This document shows, piece after piece, positions 54,571-59,731 of a stretch of 59,731 nt of DNA; the stretch's first letter is position 1, and the number at the start of each line of letters is the position of its first letter. The position numbers were made by a program, and so were the translations under genes. The notes beneath the pieces were generated by a model. It was given only the letters and a program-made list of their open reading frames with translations. It did not search any database and was not told the DNA's origin. The stretch is from contig NZ_FRAA01000002.1 in the NCBI RefSeq assembly GCF_900142205.1, forward strand, positions 1-59,731, in the 5' to 3' direction. This DNA comes from Reichenbachiella agariperforans. GTDB taxonomy: Bacteria; Bacteroidota; Bacteroidia; Cytophagales; Cyclobacteriaceae.

Positions 54571-55436
54571 TATTTCTTTTTTACTGCCTTCAAACTTATA
54601 TCCAAACTGTCATACGAATGCGTCAATGCGCCTACAGAAATGTAGTCTACGCCCGTTTCAGCTATTTCTTTAATGTTTTTTTCGGTAATCCCACCAGACG
54701 CCTCGATCTGACACTGTCCCGCGATAATCTCCACTGCCTCAACCATCATAGACGGCAACATATTATCTAACATGATAACATCTACACCGCCTACTTCTAA
54801 TGCCTCACGCACCTCATTAATGTTCCGCGTTTCTACTTCTATGCGCAAGTCCTTATTATTAGCTCTCAGATACGCTTTAGTAGCTGTCACTGCTTTGGTG
54901 ATCCCACCGGCATAATCGTTGTGGTTGTCCTTGAGCATCACCATATCGTAGAGTCCAAACCTATGATTCTCCGCTCCACCGATCTTGACCGCCCATTTCT
55001 CGCAGAGGCGAAAATTAGGTGCCGTCTTGCGTGTATCGAGTAGTTTGGTATCCGTATGCTTGATCATATCCGTCAGCTTGCGTGTGTAAGTAGCGATACC
55101 ACTCATGCGCTGCATACAGTTGAGTACAAGACGCTCCGTGGACAATATCGATCGTGCACTACCACGGACGATGAGTCCTACATCTCCCTCTACTACCTGA
55201 TCGCCATCCTGCTTGAGCAGTTGAACATCTAGCTTATCATCGAACCGATGAAAAACCTGTTCGGCCAGTGCTAAACCTGCAATAACGCCATCCCCCTTGA
55301 TCAGCAACTGCGCCTCTTGCTCTAGCTCGGCGGGAATCGCCGACAAGGTACTATGATCACCGTCGCCTATGTCCTCTTTGAGAGACGAATCAATAAATTG
55401 ATCGATGGCAGATTTTGTCAGATAATTGATTTTCAC
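54570..55436 (-). CDS. nadC: Carboxylating nicotinate-nucleotide diphosphorylase (quinolinate PRTase)
   Basis: 288 residues from GTG 55436 (MKINYLTKSAID). Signatures include EDIGDGDHST, CMQRMSGIATYT, KLLDTRKTAPNFR and the PRPP site region EVETRN / DVIMLDNM / EASGGI. It makes nicotinate mononucleotide in NAD synthesis. No nadA or nadB is adjacent. It is followed by the YcxB-like gene. Confidence 0.96.
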   Translation of the reverse strand: MKINYLTKSAIDQFIDSSLKEDIGDGDHSTLSAIPAELEQEAQLLIKGDGVIAGLALAEQVFHRFDDKLDVQLLKQDGDQVVEGDVGLIVRGSARSILSTERLVLNCMQRMSGIATYTRKLTDMIKHTDTKLLDTRKTAPNFRLCEKWAVKIGGAENHRFGLYDMVMLKDNHNDYAGGITKAVTATKAYLRANNKDLRIEVETRNINEVREALEVGGVDVIMLDNMLPSMMVEAVEIIAGQCQIEASGGITEKNIKEIAETGVDYISVGALTHSYDSLDISLKAVKKK

Positions 55437-55530
55437 GCCGCAAAAATATACAAGCCGTTTATTTTACCTACCAGCTGTATGAATATTTTGCCACTCTTAG
55501 TACTTTGCCTACTCTGACAACACGATCATC

Positions 55531-57156
55531 ATGACTATCATATCAGGACAACTCATAGACATAGCCCGAAAAGAAATTTATCCCGCTCGCATAGAAATCA
55601 ATAACGGCATCATCAAAAAAATAGAAAAAACAGATCTGGCTACCGACCAATACATCTTACCAGGATTCGTCGATGCGCATGTTCATGTGGAGAGCTCGAT
55701 GCTCGTCCCCTCGGAGTTTGCGCGCATGGCGGTGGTACATGGCACAGTCGGCACGATCTCTGACCCCCATGAGATTGGCAATGTGCTGGGTGTGAAAGGT
55801 GTCGAGTACATGATCGCCAATGGCAATACGGTCAATTTCAAGTTTTATTTTGGTGCTCCCTCCTGCGTGCCTGCTACGCCATTCGAGACAGCAGGTGCAG
55901 AGATCAACACCGCGGATGTAGAATACCTCCTGCGCAAAAAAGAAATCGTCTACCTCGCTGAGATGATGAACTGGCCAGGCGTACTCTATCATGACAAAAC
56001 CGTTTATGAAAAACTCGCCATTGCCAAAAAACTAGGTAAACCTGTAGATGGACATGCTCCCGGACTGAAAGGCGAACAAGCCCAGCAGTATGCTGGCGCA
56101 GGTATCTCCACCGATCACGAATGCTTCACTGCCGAAGAGGCGCTCGACAAACTAAACAGCGGCATGAAAATCATGATCCGAGAAGGTAGCGCAGCGAAAA
56201 ACTTCGAAGCATTGATACCATTGCTAGACGAACACTACGCCAGCATGATGTTTTGTTCGGATGACAAACATCCAGACAACCTCGAGGAAGGTCACATCAA
56301 CCTGCTCGTCAAACGTGCGCTAGCCAAAGGAATCGACCTATTCAAAATCCTACAAGCAGCATGCATCAATCCCGTCCAACACTATGGCATGAAAGTAGGC
56401 CTTCTACAAAAAGGAGACCCTGCAGATTTCATTATCATTGATAATCCCGAAGATTTCAACATCCAAGAGACCTGGATCGATGGACAATTAATGGCCAAAC
56501 AAGGCAAAACCAAAATCAAATCTATCCCCATCGAAGTGATCAATAATTTTGATTGTGAACCGAAAACACCAGAAGATTTCAAAGTCACCATCACTGGTAG
56601 CAAGGTGCAAGTCATGGAAGCACTAGATGGACAGCTCATCACCAATCTCCTACAGTTCGACAGCCAGCTGATCGACAACCCTCGACAAACCAATACCGAC
56701 GAAGACATACTTAAGGTTGCCGTCATCAACCGTTACCAAAACACAGCTCCATCCATTGGTTATATCAAAAATATCGGACTACAGTCAGGGGCCATTGCCT
56801 CCTCGGTAGGTCACGACTCTCACAACATCATCGCAGTAGGCGTAGATGACGAGTCCCTCTGTCGTGCCGTCAACCTGATCATCGCTGCACAAGGGGGCGT
56901 ATCTGCAGTCAAAGGCAAAAAAGAAATGCTACTAGAACTACCAGTGGCTGGAATCATGTCGGATCGTGAGGGCTATCGTGTGTCCAAAATGTACTCTACG
57001 ATAGATGCCTTTGCTAAGTCGCTCGGTTCACCGCTCAACTCACCCTTCATGACCCTGTCATTCATGGCGCTACTCGTGATCCCTAAAGCCAAGATGAGCG
57101 ACATGGGATTCTTTGATGGAGAGAAATTTGAATTTTTGGAAGTGTTTACCAACTAG
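55531..57156 (+). CDS. ade: Adenine deaminase
   Basis: 541 residues. The amidohydrolase fold has GFVDAHVHVESSMLVPSEF (metal HxH), GHAPGLKG and the C-terminal domain with SSVGHDSHNIIAVG. It deaminates adenine to hypoxanthine for purine salvage. A divergent nadC is 94 bases away. A 71-aa gene follows at 2 bases. Confidence 0.96.
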   Translation: MTIISGQLIDIARKEIYPARIEINNGIIKKIEKTDLATDQYILPGFVDAHVHVESSMLVPSEFARMAVVHGTVGTISDPHEIGNVLGVKGVEYMIANGNTVNFKFYFGAPSCVPATPFETAGAEINTADVEYLLRKKEIVYLAEMMNWPGVLYHDKTVYEKLAIAKKLGKPVDGHAPGLKGEQAQQYAGAGISTDHECFTAEEALDKLNSGMKIMIREGSAAKNFEALIPLLDEHYASMMFCSDDKHPDNLEEGHINLLVKRALAKGIDLFKILQAACINPVQHYGMKVGLLQKGDPADFIIIDNPEDFNIQETWIDGQLMAKQGKTKIKSIPIEVINNFDCEPKTPEDFKVTITGSKVQVMEALDGQLITNLLQFDSQLIDNPRQTNTDEDILKVAVINRYQNTAPSIGYIKNIGLQSGAIASSVGHDSHNIIAVGVDDESLCRAVNLIIAAQGGVSAVKGKKEMLLELPVAGIMSDREGYRVSKMYSTIDAFAKSLGSPLNSPFMTLSFMALLVIPKAKMSDMGFFDGEKFEFLEVFTN

Positions 57157-57158
57157 GA

Positions 57159-57374
57159 ATGGAACGTGATATATACCCTCTCGACTATCTAGGATTATAC
57201 ATTCGTTGGAAGTCAGTACTGGTCTTTCCCAAAGATGTCAATGCTCAAATAGACATGTTCTCTACCTATCGCGCAAAACACAAAGATGAAGGGCTCAATT
57301 TTATTGTGGGACTTATTGCTATTCATATCCTCGCTGGTTTTGCAATAGTGATCGTTGGGCTGATTACGCTTTAA
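57159..57374 (+). CDS. Small membrane protein
   Basis: 71 residues. A hydrophilic N terminus (MERDIYPLDYLGLYIRWKS) is followed by one helix (FIVGLIAIHILAGFAIVIVG). Two bases after the ade stop, so probably in the ade operon. Family not recognised. Confidence 0.55.
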   Translation: MERDIYPLDYLGLYIRWKSVLVFPKDVNAQIDMFSTYRAKHKDEGLNFIVGLIAIHILAGFAIVIVGLITL

Positions 57375-57472
57375 CATATTGAAAAACTTGTTTAAAACCA
57401 CTTGAAATAATCCAAAACACTAGTCGTAGATTAAAACAAAAACACCATATTCGCGCCCAATTTTAAACACCC

Positions 57473-58075
57473 ATGGAATTCATCTACATACTCAACCTAG
57501 CCGGAATCGTTGTATTCGCCATATCAGGAGCACTCACTGCCTCAGATTACAAAATGGATGCATTTGGCTCAGTAGTCATCGCTTTCATCACAGCACTGGG
57601 AGGAGGTACGATACGTGACCTTCTGCTTGATTACCACCCTATCGGCTGGGTAGCAGATCCTAACTACCTCTACGCCGTATTGGTGGCGGTCGCACTCAGC
57701 TACCTTTTCAAAAGATGGATCGCCTCGCTACGTCGTACGATGTTTCTATTTGATACGATAGGAATTGGACTATTTGCAGTACTGGGAACTGAAAAAACAT
57801 TAGGACTAGATATGCACATGATCATTGCCATTATGATGGGCGTCGTCTCTGCTGTCTTCGGTGGAGTACTCAGGGATGTATTGATCGGTCGTGTGCCTTT
57901 GATTTTTCGTAAAGAAATCTACGCGACTGCCTGTCTAGCTGGAGTTGTCTTATATGTAGTTTTGTTACAATTTAACATTCCTTCATACCTTACTCTCATC
58001 ATCCCTATCCTCATGATTATGGTGATTCGTCTCCTGGCGGTGAAATATGAGTGGAGTCTACCAGGGATTAAATAG
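57473..58075 (+). CDS. Trimeric intracellular cation channel-like (UPF0126) protein
   Basis: 200 residues, seven predicted membrane helices. Two repeats show the UPF0126/TRIC signature: GGGTIRDLLLDYHPIGW and GGVLRDVLIGRVPLIF. The family forms potassium-permeable channels. Confidence 0.9.
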   Translation: MEFIYILNLAGIVVFAISGALTASDYKMDAFGSVVIAFITALGGGTIRDLLLDYHPIGWVADPNYLYAVLVAVALSYLFKRWIASLRRTMFLFDTIGIGLFAVLGTEKTLGLDMHMIIAIMMGVVSAVFGGVLRDVLIGRVPLIFRKEIYATACLAGVVLYVVLLQFNIPSYLTLIIPILMIMVIRLLAVKYEWSLPGIK

Positions 58076-58292
58076 TCGTTCCTTTAAAAACTCTAATCTG
58101 GGCAACATTTGTTAGTATTTGGCAAATGCTCTAAGATTTAGAGGAAGACATCAGATATTTGGTTTTGTTGCCTCCCAACAGCTAGGGACTTTTCATTGGT
58201 AGCGAGAAAATGACATTGATATAAATGGCAAGTTTGCATTTACCCCATCTTTAGGAACAAACACCCAAACATTGCCTTACATCAAGCTAATG

Positions 58293-58343
58293 GTAAGGCA
58301 ACATGAACCTTATAGTAAGGCAACATGGATACTATTGTAAGGC
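58293..58343. repeat. 22-bp tandem repeat array (2.3 copies)
   Basis: GTAAGGCAACATG occurs at 58293-58305 and 58315-58327, exactly 22 bases apart, and a third truncated copy GTAAGGC at 58337-58343 keeps the spacing. An inverted copy (ATTGCCTTAC) precedes the array at 58271-58280. An AGGCTAGC/GCTAGCCT inverted repeat at 58340-58374 follows. Region 58076-58450 otherwise holds no gene that I can support. Confidence 0.6.
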
Positions 58344-58459
58344 TAGCTTTTTAAAACGGTAGCTTTGGCTAGCCTACTTGGTTTTTAAATCCCTCATTTG
58401 CCCCCCTCTCATCACTATTTAAACACCGTATGCGGACTCCAACTATAGGCTGGCAAAAA

Positions 58460-58489
58460 CACGAGCTACCTCTGTAGAGGTAACTCGTG
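58460..58489 (-). terminator. Terminator of the tail-collar gene
   Basis: CACGAGCTACCTCT (58460-58473) pairs with AGAGGTAACTCGTG (58476-58489), one mismatch; on the minus strand TTTTTG follows. It lies 11 bases after the stop of the tail-collar gene. Confidence 0.7.
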
Positions 58490-58499
58490 AGCTCAAATA

Positions 58500-59141
58500 T
58501 CAATCTTCTTGAGGAAAAACACCGTCGTATTTGATGATAAACCTGACACATAGCCAGGGCTGCATATTAGTGTGAAATCCTCCGCCTCCCGTCATACCAC
58601 ACGTACTATCAGTACTCACCGCTATATCTCCGTATACCCCTGCCTCTATATCCAAGACCGCACTATTCATAGTAGATGTAGCGTCAGACACATCCGAGGT
58701 ATATATATCATCCCCATTGAGATCCTTAGTCTTAGCAGGAAACGCATTGCTGGGGTCTCCCGTGTCTCCAGCTGTGTTAGAACACTTGATACTAGCAGAT
58801 CCTGTTACTGTCAAATTATTCTGTGTCGTAGAAGTACTACTAATTACGTGACTATGAGATGGGATCTGGATTTGGTTTAAAGCAACCTCTTCCACCCCAC
58901 TACGACTACCCTGAACTCTCTGGCTAAGCCCTGGGGCAGCCCCTGCCCCTATCGGCACTCTACCTCTCAAATCAGGCAACGCAAAAGTACCTTCACTACT
59001 TTTACCTCCAAAATCATTCCCTATCAAACTAAACAAAGCTGCATAGTTATTTACTGGCAAAACCTGTCCTTCACAGGGTAGCCATTCACGTGGAATCACT
59101 CTGCCAGCATACATTTTTATCTGTCCTATAAAATCACTCAT
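58500..59141 (-). CDS. Tail-collar / microcystin-dependent-like protein
   Basis: 213 residues. The N-terminal MSDFIGQIKMYAGRVIPREW and FALPDLRGRVPIGAG are typical of the phage tail collar (Mdp) family; a Ser/Thr-rich middle and C-terminal QPWLCVRFIIKYDG follow. In Bacteroidota such proteins are often chromosomal and not in prophages; they may be surface fibres. The next gene upstream may be its partner. Confidence 0.85.
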   Translation of the reverse strand: MSDFIGQIKMYAGRVIPREWLPCEGQVLPVNNYAALFSLIGNDFGGKSSEGTFALPDLRGRVPIGAGAAPGLSQRVQGSRSGVEEVALNQIQIPSHSHVISSTSTTQNNLTVTGSASIKCSNTAGDTGDPSNAFPAKTKDLNGDDIYTSDVSDATSTMNSAVLDIEAGVYGDIAVSTDSTCGMTGGGGFHTNMQPWLCVRFIIKYDGVFPQED

Positions 59142-59162
59142 CGTTATTTTGTTTTAATCTGA

Positions 59163-59731
59163 TTAATACGTGGCTATCCAAGCGTTTTGCGTAGAGCTAT
59201 AGATCATTATGTACATATTGGTACTTGTATCTGAAAAGGTAAAGCTGGGTGCTGAATTAGACGCTATATAGATAGTCCTACCATTTCCGTTGATCGTTGC
59301 AGTGACATTGGTAGCAGCTAAAGTCAATAACTGTCCATCTATTGGAGTAGCGGGTAGCGTGACTGTAATGCTTTCAGTGACGATAACCCTCTCATCCGTA
59401 GAGGTTAGTGTAACATTCGCACTAACTGTTCTAACAGATGGGCTTATTGAAAGATCGCTCCATACTGCACCCGATCCATTTGAGGTAAGGTATTTCCCCG
59501 CTTGACCAGCCTGTGAAGGCAATTCAATTTCATTGGTAACAGAACCGTCTACTTCTACAAATGAGGTCAGGTAGCCATTATTGGCTACAAAATTATCTAC
59601 TTCTGTTTCTGTAAGCTTGGTGTCTGTATCATCCAGATAAGGACTCAAATCAATAGTAGTAGCAGTACCATTGTTGGTGATGGTCAGATTATTGCCTGAC
59701 AATTGTAAATCTTGGATCTCATTCGTCACTG
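59163..59731 (-). CDS. Surface protein with Bacteroidota-type VTNEIQDL repeat, partial
   Basis: At least 188 residues; the frame is open to the window's right edge, so the N-terminal part is missing. The visible start VTNEIQDLQLSGNNLTIT and repeated LSPYLDDTDT motif occur in fibrous surface or tail-fibre-like proteins. The C-terminal half is a beta-rich domain with TVSANVTLTSTDERVIV. The 21-base gap to the collar gene suggests they are co-transcribed. Confidence 0.75.
   Translation of the reverse strand, partial: VTNEIQDLQLSGNNLTITNNGTATTIDLSPYLDDTDTKLTETEVDNFVANNGYLTSFVEVDGSVTNEIELPSQAGQAGKYLTSNGSGAVWSDLSISPSVRTVSANVTLTSTDERVIVTESITVTLPATPIDGQLLTLAATNVTATINGNGRTIYIASNSAPSFTFSDTSTNMYIMIYSSTQNAWIATY

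Noticed and set aside
58271-58343. CRISPR array
   Set aside because: Only two full 13-bp copies with 9-bp gaps; spacers and cas genes are missing.
58500-59141. Prophage remnant
   Set aside because: Only a collar-type gene is present, with housekeeping genes beside it; collar proteins are widespread outside phages in this phylum.

Overview
The window looks like a chromosomal segment of a member of the phylum Bacteroidota, probably a Cytophagales-type marine or gliding bacterium. The supporting evidence is direct: a C-terminal type IX secretion (T9SS) sorting domain on a PKD-repeat protein (1-2607), a PorT/SprT-like protein overlapping ubiE (13097-14547), a fused SecDF (24423-27416), and families largely confined to Bacteroidota (DUF5606, DUF6588, DUF6134). 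TAnnTTTG-type -7 boxes sit upstream of several genes. Genus assignment is not possible from sequence reading alone. No rRNA, tRNA, CRISPR array or insertion sequence was seen.

Layout. 1-4020: 3' part of a secreted PKD protein, then an Lrp/AsnC regulator and a PyrR-like phosphoribosyltransferase. 4096-9434: M16 peptidase, DUF6134 protein, rlmN, IMPACT-family protein. 9434-11478: TPR protein preceded by a compact, AT-rich, overlapping cassette of two micro-genes and a nucleotidyltransferase. 11571-16064: FemAB-like acyltransferase, porT-ubiE, yihA, DUF5606 and small proteins. 16059-19338: fbp, aspartate kinase with a long structured leader, low-molecular-weight tyrosine phosphatase. 20001-24327: DUF6588 protein, 2-Cys peroxiredoxin, rsgA, glycosyltransferase. 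24423-29657: secDF, DUF2520 protein, SiaC-like protein with a 36-residue membrane peptide, CsbD protein. 29718-34220: histidine kinase, then a tight glutamine-synthetase-like / sugar-kinase-fold / HAD operon of unknown substrate. 34384-39590: SRPBCC, TerB-like, yebC, DUF721, MtfA-like peptidase, glyS. 39811-44618: a probable lysine (saccharopine / 2-oxoadipate) catabolic neighbourhood with its own Lrp regulator and a TonB receptor. 44781-50673: PPK2, a DinB / membrane ATP-grasp / LysE operon, recX, two STAS-like proteins, FMN reductase, DUF5995. 50884-58075: serine hydrolase, lipoprotein-type peptide deformylase, DUF418 protein, nadC operon, adenine deaminase, TRIC-like channel. 58076-59731: a repeat-bearing intergenic region and two surface or tail-fibre-like genes, the last running off the window.

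Most genes are ordinary housekeeping or conserved hypothetical Bacteroidota genes. The best candidates for undescribed biology are (i) the nucleotidyltransferase plus micro-gene cassette at 10644-11478, (ii) the glutamine-synthetase-like / kinase / HAD operon at 30975-34220, (iii) the DinB / membrane-anchored ATP-grasp / LysE operon at 45494-47729, and (iv) a peptide deformylase that carries a lipoprotein signal (52009-52644). Functions are assigned by recognising motifs by eye; no database search was run.
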